Positions 1-8,291 of a stretch of 64,000 nt of DNA are shown piece by piece. The stretch's first letter is position 1; each line of letters opens with the position of its first letter. The DNA is from Nonomuraea turcica (GTDB lineage Bacteria; Actinomycetota; Actinomycetes; Streptosporangiales; Streptosporangiaceae). Under the pieces are notes generated by a model, which worked only from the letters and a program-made list of their open reading frames with translations, did no database searches and was not told where the DNA came from. Both the position numbers and the translations under genes were made by a program. Where the stretch lies: positions 248,001 to 312,000 of the forward strand of contig NZ_JAUZQF010000011.1 of assembly GCF_030718205.1 (NCBI RefSeq), given 5' to 3'.

Positions 1-214
1 TGCGGAGCCCGGGCTCTGGGACGCGTCTGCGGCACTAATCCGGGAGGAATCTGCATGTATAGGGGGATATGTACAGAGTACAACTACCCGAACACACACT
101 TCATCGCGCCGGACGCCATACCGTCCCCCGGGGAACACACCTGACATTCGTCACATCAGGCACGCTGACGCACGGCACTACAGCCGCCGCCCCTCCCTCA
201 GCCAGCCTGGACGC

Positions 215-1108
215 ATGGAAATCGCGCTGGAACTCAAGGCCGTCAGCAAGCGCTACGGCACCACCATCGCGCTGGACGGCGTGGACCTGGACGTAGCACA
301 AGGGCAGACGGTCGCCGTGCTGGGGCCCAACGGGGCGGGCAAAACGACCATGCTGTCTATCGCCCTGGGTCTGCTCTCCCCTGGCGAGGGAACGGCCAGG
401 GTGTTCGGGCGCCCTCCCACCGAGGCGCTCCAACGAGGCGAGGTCGGGGCGTTGCTGCAGGATGCCGGGCTGCTGGACGACGTGCGGGTGGCGGAGCTGG
501 TGACTGCGGTGGCCGGGATGTACCCGCACCCGATGCCGGTCGAGCGGGTGATGCGGGCCGCGGGCGTACAGCACCTCGCGGGGCGGCGGGTCGGGCGGCT
601 GTCCGGTGGGCAGCAGCAGCGGGTGCGGTTCGCTCTGGCGCTGGCCGGTGATCCGACGCTGCTCGTCCTCGACGAACCCACCGTCGGCCTGGACGTGGAC
701 AGTCGCCGCGCTCTCTGGCAGGAGGTGCGCGCCCGTACGGCGGAGGGCCGGACGGTGGTGTTCGCCACCCACTACCTCACCGAGGCCGACGACTACGCCG
801 ACCGGGTCGTGCTGCTCGCGGACGGCAAGATCGTGGCGGACGGGCCGGTCGACGCCATCAAATCCCTGGTCGGCGGTACGGAGGTCCGCTTCGCGACCGA
901 CGGCGCCGACGTGAGCCGGTTCGAAGGGCTGCCCGGTGTTCGGCAGGTGCGGTTCGAGGGACCTGCGGTCGCCCTGCGCACCGGCGACTCGGACGCCACG
1001 CTGCGCGCCCTGTTCGCGACGTTCGACGACATCAGGGACGTGCGGACGGCGACCACCGATCTGGAGAGCGCCTTCGTGAGCCTGACGCGCGGAGGACAGG
1101 AGCGATGA
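215..1108 (+). CDS. ABC transporter ATP-binding protein
   Basis: This is the nucleotide-binding subunit of an ABC-2 type exporter. The 297-residue protein has a Walker A motif (GPNGAGKTT, residues 37-45), an LSGGQQQR signature (129-136), a Walker B motif LLVLDEP (149-155) and a switch histidine in FATHY. The C-terminal third after the ATPase core is of the kind seen in drug and antibiotic exporters. It overlaps the permease start by 4 bp and is followed by a histidine kinase and response regulator, so it probably heads a sensor-linked export operon. The substrate cannot be read from the sequence. The start is the first ATG of the frame and has only a weak ribosome-binding site. Confidence 0.93.
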   Translation: MEIALELKAVSKRYGTTIALDGVDLDVAQGQTVAVLGPNGAGKTTMLSIALGLLSPGEGTARVFGRPPTEALQRGEVGALLQDAGLLDDVRVAELVTAVAGMYPHPMPVERVMRAAGVQHLAGRRVGRLSGGQQQRVRFALALAGDPTLLVLDEPTVGLDVDSRRALWQEVRARTAEGRTVVFATHYLTEADDYADRVVLLADGKIVADGPVDAIKSLVGGTEVRFATDGADVSRFEGLPGVRQVRFEGPAVALRTGDSDATLRALFATFDDIRDVRTATTDLESAFVSLTRGGQER

Positions 1109-1827
1109 GGTCGTACTTGACGCTGGAGCTGCGGCGCGGGTTTCGCAACCCCGCCGGGCTGATCTTGCTGACCGGCTTCCCGGTGGCGCTCTACCTGCTG
1201 TGGACCAAGGTGCTCAACGTGGTGCCGCAGGAACAGCACGACGACTTCGCCGCCGTCACCATGGTGTCGATGGCCGCGTACGGCGCGATGGGGGGCGCGC
1301 TGTTCATCGGCGGCGCCATCGCGCTGGAGCGGGGCAAGGGCTGGGCGCGGCAGCTCGCGGTGACGCCGCTGCCGGCGCACGGCTATGTGGTGGCCAAGCT
1401 GATCAGCGGGGCGACCGGCGTGCTGCCCAGCATCGTCGTCGTGCTGGCCGCGGGGGCGTTGGTCGCCGGGGTACGGCTGCCGTGGTGGACCTGGCCGGCC
1501 CTGGTGGCGCTGATCTGGGTGGGTGTCATGCCCTTCGCCGCCCTGGGCATCGCCTTCGGCTACACGCTCAAGGGACAAGCCGCGAATCTGGCCATGATGG
1601 CGGTCTACTTCGGCCTGTCCATCCTGGGCGGACTGTGGCTGCCCGTACAGCTGATGCCGGAAGGGATGCGGGTGCTGGCCGAGTACAGCCCGGCCTATCA
1701 GGCGGGATCGCTCGGCTGGCGGGCGCTGGCGGGCGAGTGGCCCACGGGGACCTCCCTTGGGGTGCTGGCCGCCTGGACCCTGTTGTTCGCCGTACTGGCC
1801 GTCTGGCGTTACCGTCGGGCCCTGTGA
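1105..1827 (+). CDS. ABC-2 type transporter permease
   Basis: This 240-residue polytopic membrane protein has about six hydrophobic segments, for example LILLTGFPVALYLLW near the N-terminus and LPSIVVVLAAGALVAGV in the middle. Its length and layout fit ABC-2 permeases that partner an ATPase like the one just upstream. Its ATG lies inside the end of the ATPase gene (ATGA overlap), and its own stop codon overlaps the start of the kinase, so the genes are translationally coupled. It presumably forms the membrane channel as a dimer. The cargo is unknown. Confidence 0.88.
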   Translation: MRSYLTLELRRGFRNPAGLILLTGFPVALYLLWTKVLNVVPQEQHDDFAAVTMVSMAAYGAMGGALFIGGAIALERGKGWARQLAVTPLPAHGYVVAKLISGATGVLPSIVVVLAAGALVAGVRLPWWTWPALVALIWVGVMPFAALGIAFGYTLKGQAANLAMMAVYFGLSILGGLWLPVQLMPEGMRVLAEYSPAYQAGSLGWRALAGEWPTGTSLGVLAAWTLLFAVLAVWRYRRAL

Positions 1828-2963
1828 TGCTGGGGATGGCGCCGAGGGACTTCGGCCGGGGCCGCAGGGCGGGCCGGGCCGGGAGCGTGGTCTGGCTGCT
1901 GTTGCTGGTCTGGCCGCTCTGGGCGCTGCTGGAGTCGGGACCGAGCGCCTGGCAGGTGGTGTGGGCGCTCGGGGCGGTGGCGGTGTTCGCGGCCTGCTGG
2001 GTAGCCGTCATGTGGCGGATGTTCAGCGATCGGAGGCCGCTGCCGTGGGGCGTGGCCGGGCTGATCGTCGCGGCGCTGTCGCTCGCTCCGGTGCTGGGGC
2101 CGCCGTGGGTGTACGTCTCGTTCGTGTTCGTCGTCAGCGCGCTGGCCACCTCGCTGAAGGGGGTCGTGTTCGCCGTCGTGACGGCGGTGACGGCGGGCGT
2201 GGCGGTGGTCGCGCTGCTGGTGCAGGACATGTCGTTCGGGGGGATCTGGTGGGTGCCGGTCGCCATCGCGGCGCAGGCGGCGGCGGTGGACAGCATGAAG
2301 CGGATGGGGATGCTGCTGGCGCTGCTGGACGCGGCCCGCGCCGAGGTGGCGCAGCTGGCCGTGGAGAACGAACGGCTGCGCTTCGCCAGGGATCTGCACG
2401 ACATCCTGGGGCACACACTGACCTCGATCATCATCAGGAGCCAGCTCGCCGCCCGGCTGGCCCCCACCGATCCCGATCGCGCCGCACGTGAGATGAGCGA
2501 CATGGAGCAGGTCGCCCGCCAGGCCCTCGACGAGGTACGGCACGCGGTCGCCGGCTATCGCGCGCCGGCGTTGTCGGAGGAGCTCGACAAGGCGGCGCGC
2601 GGGCTGCGGCTGGCCGGGATCGAGGTGACGGTCTCACCCGCCGACGGGCCCATTCCCGCCGCCACCGAAACCCTGCTGGCCTGGGCCGTACGGGAGGCCG
2701 CGACCAACGTGCTGCGTCACAGCCGGGCCCGCCACTGCTGGATCGACCTGCGGGTGGACCAGGCAACCGCCAGCTTGGAGGTTCGCGACGACGGCTCGGC
2801 CGATGCACCTCCCCCGGCCCCGCCCGTCGGCCGGAGCACCGGTAACGGGCTCACCGGGCTGGCCGAGCGGGTCGCGGAGGCCGGCGGGCGGCTGGAGGTC
2901 GGCAGGCCGGCGGGCGGCGGCTACCGCCTCTACGCTCGAGTCCCGTTGGGTGATGCCGCATGA
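1827..2963 (+). CDS. DesK/LiaS-like sensor histidine kinase
   Basis: The start at 1827 is chosen because its ATG overlaps the permease stop (TGATG). The frame is open further upstream, but only as a shadow of the permease. The 378-residue protein has about five N-terminal membrane segments, then a HisKA_3 dimerisation domain with FARDLHDILGHTL, where His is the predicted phosphorylation site. A HATPase_c domain follows, with an N-box (REAATNVLRHS) and a G-rich lid (GNGLTGLAERV). It should autophosphorylate and pass the phosphate to the response regulator that overlaps its stop codon. Linkage to the ABC exporter suggests it senses the cargo or the membrane stress the exporter relieves. Confidence 0.92.
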   Translation: MLGMAPRDFGRGRRAGRAGSVVWLLLLVWPLWALLESGPSAWQVVWALGAVAVFAACWVAVMWRMFSDRRPLPWGVAGLIVAALSLAPVLGPPWVYVSFVFVVSALATSLKGVVFAVVTAVTAGVAVVALLVQDMSFGGIWWVPVAIAAQAAAVDSMKRMGMLLALLDAARAEVAQLAVENERLRFARDLHDILGHTLTSIIIRSQLAARLAPTDPDRAAREMSDMEQVARQALDEVRHAVAGYRAPALSEELDKAARGLRLAGIEVTVSPADGPIPAATETLLAWAVREAATNVLRHSRARHCWIDLRVDQATASLEVRDDGSADAPPPAPPVGRSTGNGLTGLAERVAEAGGRLEVGRPAGGGYRLYARVPLGDAA

Positions 2964-3553
2964 TCCGCGTACTGATCGCCGACGACCAGGACCTCGTCAG
3001 GGGCGGCCTGGCGGCGCTGCTCGCCCTGGAGGACGACATCGAGGTGGTCGCCGAGGTCGGGCGCGGCGACGAGGTCGTCGCCGCGGTGGCCGAACACGAC
3101 CCCGACGTCGTCCTGCTCGACATCGAGATGCCGGGCCTGTCGGGCCTGGAGGTCGCCGAACGCCTGCGCGGCCGAAGGGTGATCATCGTGACCACGTTCG
3201 GCAGGCCCGGTTACCTCAACAGGGCGCTGGAGGCGGGCGTGGCCGGGTTCGTGGTGAAGGATGCCCCGGTCACGGAGCTGACGGCGGCCGTGCGGCGGGT
3301 GATGGCGGGCGAGCGGGTGATCGATCCCACCTTGGCGGTCAGCGCCCTGACCGTCGGCCCGAGCCCGCTCACCCAGCGGGAGGCCGAGGTGCTGCGCGCC
3401 GCCTCCGACGGCTCGACCGTGGCCGACATCGCCGGTCGGCTGTTCCTCACCGACGGCACCGTACGCAACTACCTGTCCTCGGCCATCGGCAAGACCGGCG
3501 CCCGCAACCGCGCCGAGGCCGTCCGCGTCGCCGAGTCCCGCGGCTGGTTGTGA
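2960..3553 (+). CDS. DesR-like NarL-family response regulator
   Basis: This 197-residue protein has a receiver domain with acidic residues D8 and D9, phospho-acceptor D54 (VVLLDIEMPG) and the conserved Lys in VVKDAP. A LuxR-type helix-turn-helix follows (LTQREAEVLRAASDG ... VRNYLSSAIGKTGA). The start overlaps the kinase stop by 4 bp, so this is the cognate partner. The likely target is the promoter of its own ABC-kinase operon. The family resembles B. subtilis DesR, but the genes controlled here are not evident. Confidence 0.93.
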   Translation: MIRVLIADDQDLVRGGLAALLALEDDIEVVAEVGRGDEVVAAVAEHDPDVVLLDIEMPGLSGLEVAERLRGRRVIIVTTFGRPGYLNRALEAGVAGFVVKDAPVTELTAAVRRVMAGERVIDPTLAVSALTVGPSPLTQREAEVLRAASDGSTVADIAGRLFLTDGTVRNYLSSAIGKTGARNRAEAVRVAESRGWL

Positions 3554-3669
3554 CCGGTGACGAACCATCGCAGAAACGGGATACTCGGACCTATCGGCTA
3601 ACAGCCGCACTGGCGTGTGAAGCAAATTAAGCTCAGAGTGATCCCGATCACATGAGGGCAGCCCTTCAC

Positions 3670-5535
3670 ATGAACGATCCCGGTCAGAAGGAGAAACCCG
3701 ACCCGAACTTCGGCAGGTCGGCGAAAGAGGCACTGATCAGCGCCCTGGCCGCCGCCATCGTGGGCGTGGTGCTGGTGCCGTGGATCAACCTGTTCCGCAC
3801 GCTGCCCCTCCACATGCAGTTGTGGCTGCCCTTGGGCATCGGGATCGTCGTCGCGGCCCTGCTGAACATTCCGTTCTTACGCGAGATCCTCCAGAGGTAC
3901 GAGAAGCTGGTCCTGTTGTTCCTGTTGGGGTTGGCCGGGGCGGGATTGGCCACCTGCGGCTGGCTGGCGTTCGGCGCTCTCACCGCGGACGACCGGTGCC
4001 CGGCGCCGAAAGAGCTGCGGCTGGTCACCGCACCGGAGAACGTGACTGAGCTCACCACGCGCACGCAGCAGTACATGCGAGAGAACCGGATCGACGGCTG
4101 CCCCTCGATCCGGCTGACCGTGGCGGTCGCGCCGCCTCCCGTCCACCTCACGGACGCGTTCACCAACAGGTGGGAGTGGCGGGAGGACCGCCGCGACCAG
4201 CCATATGCCCGCCTGTACGACCTGCAGCCCGACGCCTGGGTCGCCACCACGACCGCCGAGGTCGACGAGTTCAGAGCGGGCGGGCTCAAGTCGGAGAACG
4301 GGAGCGCCCCGGAGATCGCCGTGGGGAAGGATCAGCTCGTCCTGGCGATGACCGAGCAGCGGGGCGAGGAACTGGGCAAGCACATGGACAATCCGGATCA
4401 GTACTCGTTCCGCGAGGTCTGGGACACGCTGACCAAGAAGATGGGCATGACGATCGCGCGTCCGTTCCCCGAGACCTCGATGGCCGCGCTGATCGGCACC
4501 AGGGACGTGTTCCACGGCCGCGAGCTGCCGCCCGACAACCATGTCCAGGCCGAGCAGGAGCTCGTCGCGAACGGGCTCGGCGCGGACACGGTCACCTCGC
4601 TGCTGTGCGAGTTCGACGCCCTCGCCGACGAGTCCCAGCGCCGGCGGACGGATCCCAAAATCGCACTGCTGGTCCCGGGGCACAGCGTGGAGGACTTCAA
4701 TGCCGGCCGCGTCGAGGGCTGCGCGGGAACCGGCGAGAGCACGCACCTCATCGCGGTACGTCATGGCCATTTGAGCCCGCTCGGCTATCAGTACGTCAAG
4801 GTGACCTGGCCCGGCCAACGCTCTGCCGAACGGGAGAAGCTGATCGACCACTTCGGTGCCTGGCTGCAGAAGCACCCGCTCTTCCCCAACGTGCTGGAGT
4901 CCAGCACGATCAAGATCGACGACGTATGGCTCCGTCAGCTGAAGACACTGAAGAAGCAGTTGCTGGACGAGTTGCGCCCGCAGCTCGACCTGCGGCTGAT
5001 CGTCGACACGTCAGGATCGGCGGACCGTCCGGTACGCATCCAGGCCGCCGAGGCGCTGCGCGCCAACAGCAGGATGCTCGCGCCGCGAGATCGCGTCCAG
5101 GTGTTCGGCCTGCACGCGCAGACCAGGAACGGACCTGCCGAAGTGACCGGCATCGCGGCCAGGAGCGACCCTGAGCAGCTCGGCAGCGTGGCCGTGAAGA
5201 TCGAGAACACGCCGTTCGACAAGTGGGATGCGCCCGCCTCGGCCGGGCTCGCCCAACTGGGCGCGGGCGACGAGGCGGTGCCCGCGCCCGTGGTGCTGCT
5301 GACCGACGGCCGCCTGTTCGACAACGAGGGCGGCGGCGCGGCGGCTACGGTGATCGCCCGGGCGCTCGAGGACGCCTCCACCGTCTCGGGTCTGTACGTG
5401 GTCGTCTTCGGGCAGGATCAGTGCGCCGTGACCATGTTGCAGGGCACGCGGAAGCCGTACCAGTGCGTGACGGCGGGCACCAGCGCGGAAGAGGCGATCA
5501 CCCGGGCCATCATCACGGTGCGGGGGTGGCGATGA
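3670..5535 (+). CDS. Membrane-anchored substrate-binding/vWA fusion protein
   Basis: The protein begins with a short charged cytoplasmic tail and three hydrophobic segments (around residues 20-40, 45-65 and 75-100). A long extracytoplasmic part follows. Its first half resembles a bacterial substrate-binding domain (stretches LRLVTAPE, PDAWVATTTAEVDEF, VGKDQLVLAM). Its last third is a von Willebrand A domain with the MIDAS motif DTSGS and downstream LLTDGR. The family is known in actinobacteria as substrate-binding and vWA domain proteins, and its role is not established. The next gene, overlapping by 4 bp, encodes a second binding protein, and no permease or ATPase is present. An ATG at 3652 in the same frame is an alternative start. 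I prefer 3670 because a GAGGG precedes it. Confidence 0.75.
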   Translation: MNDPGQKEKPDPNFGRSAKEALISALAAAIVGVVLVPWINLFRTLPLHMQLWLPLGIGIVVAALLNIPFLREILQRYEKLVLLFLLGLAGAGLATCGWLAFGALTADDRCPAPKELRLVTAPENVTELTTRTQQYMRENRIDGCPSIRLTVAVAPPPVHLTDAFTNRWEWREDRRDQPYARLYDLQPDAWVATTTAEVDEFRAGGLKSENGSAPEIAVGKDQLVLAMTEQRGEELGKHMDNPDQYSFREVWDTLTKKMGMTIARPFPETSMAALIGTRDVFHGRELPPDNHVQAEQELVANGLGADTVTSLLCEFDALADESQRRRTDPKIALLVPGHSVEDFNAGRVEGCAGTGESTHLIAVRHGHLSPLGYQYVKVTWPGQRSAEREKLIDHFGAWLQKHPLFPNVLESSTIKIDDVWLRQLKTLKKQLLDELRPQLDLRLIVDTSGSADRPVRIQAAEALRANSRMLAPRDRVQVFGLHAQTRNGPAEVTGIAARSDPEQLGSVAVKIENTPFDKWDAPASAGLAQLGAGDEAVPAPVVLLTDGRLFDNEGGGAAATVIARALEDASTVSGLYVVVFGQDQCAVTMLQGTRKPYQCVTAGTSAEEAITRAIITVRGWR

Positions 5536-6905
5536 AGCCGCCGCCCCGCAACCACACCCTCCTGGCGCTCAGCTGCGGGGCCGCGCTGATGCTGCTGCTC
5601 CTGCTGCTGCAGTCCCGCGGCGCGGCGCCCACCGTCACCCCGATCCCCACGCCGTCCACCCCTCAGGAGGAATGCGGCGGCCACGAGGGCGAACTGGTCG
5701 TGGCGACCGGCAACGACGTCAGCACGGGCAGCGTGCGGCGCGGGGTGTTCGACGAGTGGAACGACCTGATCAAGCCGGCCGGAGACCCGCCGGCCAAGCT
5801 GCTGGAGATCTCCGGCAGCACCGACGTGCGGCGCGCCCAGATGGCGGCGCTCGCCCAGGCCGGCAGCTGCGAATACGACATCCTCGTGCTCGACGTGGCA
5901 TGGGTGACCGAGTTCGCCAGGCACGGCTACATCAAGCCGATCGAGCTGGGCGATCAAGGCGACCGCTTCCTGACCGGCCCGCTGGAGGCCGGGCAGATCG
6001 ACGGGGAGCAGTACGGCGTTCCGTTCGCCGCCGACGCGCCGCTGGAGTACCGCCGGCTGGACCGGCAATCCGGCGACTACCTGCTGCAACTGGACGACAA
6101 CGAGATGGGCACGATCAACTTCCTGGAGATGATCGAGCTTGGCGGCGGGCAGGTGCTCGACGGCGACGACAGGACCACGGTGGCCCTCGACGACGACCGC
6201 GACGACACCTGGGAGGCGCTGAGATCGTCCAAGCGCATGGTGTCCGGCACGGAGGAGAGCGTCACCGTGCTGCGCGAATCGCTTCACGTGGACGAGGATC
6301 GCAGCGTCGTGGCCTTCAAGGAGGGCAGGATCGGCAACCGGCCGGTGTCCTACATGCGCAACTGGCCGATCGCGTTCCACCAGCTGGCGTCGGACCCGCG
6401 CATGCGCGGCCCGGACATGAGGCTGTTGTTCGACGTACGCGCGCCGGCGGCGGACGGCGGCGTGCTCGGCGGCTCGGTGCTGGCCATCTCCCAGCACATC
6501 AAGCCGAACAAGCTGGACCCGGCCATGCGTTTGATCAACCGGCTCACCAGCCAGGAGGTGCAGGCCCGGCTGTTCGCCTGCGGCGGGTACAGCCCCGTGC
6601 TCACCGACGTGTACGAGAGGTATGAGGTCGGCGGAGGGCAGGCGTGCCAGCGCCAGGACGGCTCCGACATCACCAACGCGAGTCTGGCCGAGCTCGCCAC
6701 ACTGGCCTCGGAGATCAGGAGGTCGATCGACCGGGCCCAGCCGCGGCCGAAGTCACCCTACTACGCCCAGTTCAGCGAGGTCTTCCGCCGGTGCGCACGA
6801 GGCGTCTGGGAGCAGAGGGTGACGAAGGAGGCGTTCTTCTCATCCGTCGGCGCGCTGGAGGCGGCGCTGAACGGCCGGATACCCGACGACCTGCCGCCCT
6901 GTTGA
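5532..6905 (+). CDS. Membrane-anchored extracellular solute-binding protein
   Basis: This 457-residue protein starts with a hydrophobic Leu-rich segment (residues 9-27) that looks like an uncleaved anchor or signal. A Pro/Thr linker follows (PTVTPIPTPSTPQ), then a family-1-like periplasmic-binding fold (ELVVATGNDVSTG, YDILVLDVAWVTEF, QYGVPFAADAPLEYRR). There is no lipobox Cys directly after the hydrophobic run. Its ATG overlaps the stop of the vWA fusion gene, so the two proteins are made together. No importer subunits are adjacent, so a sensing or ligand-presentation role is as likely as transport. The upstream extension of the frame lies inside the previous gene and is not used. Confidence 0.78.
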   Translation: MKPPPRNHTLLALSCGAALMLLLLLLQSRGAAPTVTPIPTPSTPQEECGGHEGELVVATGNDVSTGSVRRGVFDEWNDLIKPAGDPPAKLLEISGSTDVRRAQMAALAQAGSCEYDILVLDVAWVTEFARHGYIKPIELGDQGDRFLTGPLEAGQIDGEQYGVPFAADAPLEYRRLDRQSGDYLLQLDDNEMGTINFLEMIELGGGQVLDGDDRTTVALDDDRDDTWEALRSSKRMVSGTEESVTVLRESLHVDEDRSVVAFKEGRIGNRPVSYMRNWPIAFHQLASDPRMRGPDMRLLFDVRAPAADGGVLGGSVLAISQHIKPNKLDPAMRLINRLTSQEVQARLFACGGYSPVLTDVYERYEVGGGQACQRQDGSDITNASLAELATLASEIRRSIDRAQPRPKSPYYAQFSEVFRRCARGVWEQRVTKEAFFSSVGALEAALNGRIPDDLPPC

Positions 6906-6935
6906 GCCGCGCCCCAGACGAGCGCTGAAAGAGCA

Positions 6936-6953
6936 GGCGGCTCTCAAGCCGCC
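6936..6953. terminator. Hairpin after the vWA/binding-protein pair
   Basis: A 7-bp perfect stem GGCGGCT/AGCCGCC with a CTCA loop lies about 30 bases after the stop of the binding-protein gene. No T-tract follows, as is common in high-GC organisms. It probably ends the two-gene transcript. Confidence 0.5.
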
Positions 6954-7037
6954 GTCAAGTTCCGGAATCCCGGGTGAAAGTGGCGTGCCTTACACAAGTG
7001 GTGTCCCACAGAACCTCTCGTGAAAAGGACACCCCCC

Positions 7038-7634
7038 ATGGGCCGCACAGCTTCCCGTTCACTCACCGGTCTGGCCGCAGCCGTGGCGACGGCCGCCGTC
7101 TGTCTGGCCGCCCCGCAGGCCGCATCCGCCAGTAGCGCGTGCGACCCGTCGCTGGTGGCGCCCCAAGGCAGCCTCATCGGCGGCCTGTGGCGCTCCAACG
7201 GGGGCGAGACGAGCGTGTTCGGCTGCCCGGCCACCAAGGAGTTCGGCTACGCCGACAAGAAGGGCTCCTGGCAGCGCTTCCGCAACGGCAAGATCGTCTG
7301 GTCGCCGAACCTCGGCGGCGGCACCCTGGTCCGCGTCTTCCAGAAGGGCCAGAACATCGTCTTCAAGTGGAGCGGCCTGGGCCGTGACTGGGACTACTTC
7401 AACGTCCGATGGAGCAAGGACGGCGGCAACGCCACGCAGGTCCAGGTCGGCCGGCTGACCCCGTGGAGCGGCCAGTACCTGATGGCCCCGTACGTCCAGG
7501 GCGGCGTCGGCACCACGACCAACGGCCACGAGGTCAACAAGTTCGCCTTCATCGTCCAGGGCTGCGACAAGACCACCTTCGGCTCCGACTGCGGCCCGTG
7601 GAGCATTCCGACCTCCATCAGCCTCGCTCACTGA
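7038..7634 (+). CDS. Secreted LGFP-repeat-like protein
   Basis: The start at 7038 is preceded by AAAAGGA, which makes it better than the GTG 18 bases upstream. The roughly 198-residue product has a Sec signal peptide (TGLAAAVATAAVCLAAPQAASAS). After it comes a segment FGCPATKEFGYADKKGSW followed by RFRNGKIVWSP, which resembles one LGFP repeat, a module found in actinobacterial wall-associated proteins. The rest has paired Cys (ACDPS, QGCDK, DCGPW), suggesting disulfides in an extracellular fold. The function is unknown. It is followed after 35 bases by another small secreted protein on the same strand. Confidence 0.75.
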   Translation: MGRTASRSLTGLAAAVATAAVCLAAPQAASASSACDPSLVAPQGSLIGGLWRSNGGETSVFGCPATKEFGYADKKGSWQRFRNGKIVWSPNLGGGTLVRVFQKGQNIVFKWSGLGRDWDYFNVRWSKDGGNATQVQVGRLTPWSGQYLMAPYVQGGVGTTTNGHEVNKFAFIVQGCDKTTFGSDCGPWSIPTSISLAH

Positions 7635-7669
7635 CCCCGGCCTGACAGGCCTTCAGCAAGGAGACATCG

Positions 7670-8191
7670 ATGAACAACGGCTCACGTGCCCTGATCGGAC
7701 TCACTGCGGCGGCACTCCTGACGATGGCCGCGTTACCCGCCTCCGCCACGGCCGCCACGTCCGACGCCGGTTCCCAGCAGGCGCGGCCGGTCACCGCCGC
7801 GCCGGCCACCTGGGGCCCGTACTACTCTCCCGGCGCCAAGCGGGCCAAGGCGCTCGGCAAGATCACCGCGACCCGCGAGGACCACGCGGTCATCCCGTCC
7901 GCCGCGACGCTGACGGTCTCCGGCCAGGTCGCCGACCTGACCCGCGGCTCCACCTGCGGGTGGGCGGTCTTCGGCATCGCCACCGTCAACTCGGCCGGCA
8001 ACAAGGTGAGCTGGAAGCAGCACCACGTCCGCACCTGCGCCTACCGCACGCCGAAGACGTTCTCCTTCACCCACCACCGGGTGTACCAGGTCGAGCTGAA
8101 GGTCTGTGCCGAAGGCCGGGCGGCCCGACCGTCCATCCAGTGCACCGCCGGCAACCCCGCGTGGAAGACCATCTACATCTCCCCGCACTGA
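7670..8191 (+). CDS. Small secreted protein of unknown function
   Basis: An AAGGAGA ribosome-binding site precedes the ATG. The 173-residue product has a signal peptide (ALIGLTAAALLTMAALPASATA) and a mature domain of about 140 residues. Four Cys in that domain (GSTCGW, VRTCAY, LKVCAE, IQCTAG) could form two disulfides. Alternating hydrophobic residues suggest a beta-rich fold. I do not recognise a family. It lies in a run of surface proteins upstream of a Ser/Thr kinase. Confidence 0.75.
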   Translation: MNNGSRALIGLTAAALLTMAALPASATAATSDAGSQQARPVTAAPATWGPYYSPGAKRAKALGKITATREDHAVIPSAATLTVSGQVADLTRGSTCGWAVFGIATVNSAGNKVSWKQHHVRTCAYRTPKTFSFTHHRVYQVELKVCAEGRAARPSIQCTAGNPAWKTIYISPH

Positions 8192-8291
8192 CAGCCGGGA
8201 GGACCTCACCACTTGTCACTACAATCTGGCATGAGCCTGGAGAATCACGGCGTGCCGGTGGCAGCTCGCCCCAACGTGCGTGGAGGAGTTC

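Noticed and set aside
70..82. TGTACAGAGTACA, a 5-3-5 palindrome in the leader before the ABC operon
   Set aside because: Its position could suit an operator, but no adjacent regulator or second copy supports it. It is AT-rich chance-level symmetry without further evidence.
1200..1826. Long 5' extension of the kinase frame
   Set aside because: It overlaps the ABC permease completely, and the coupled ATG at 1827 is the natural start.
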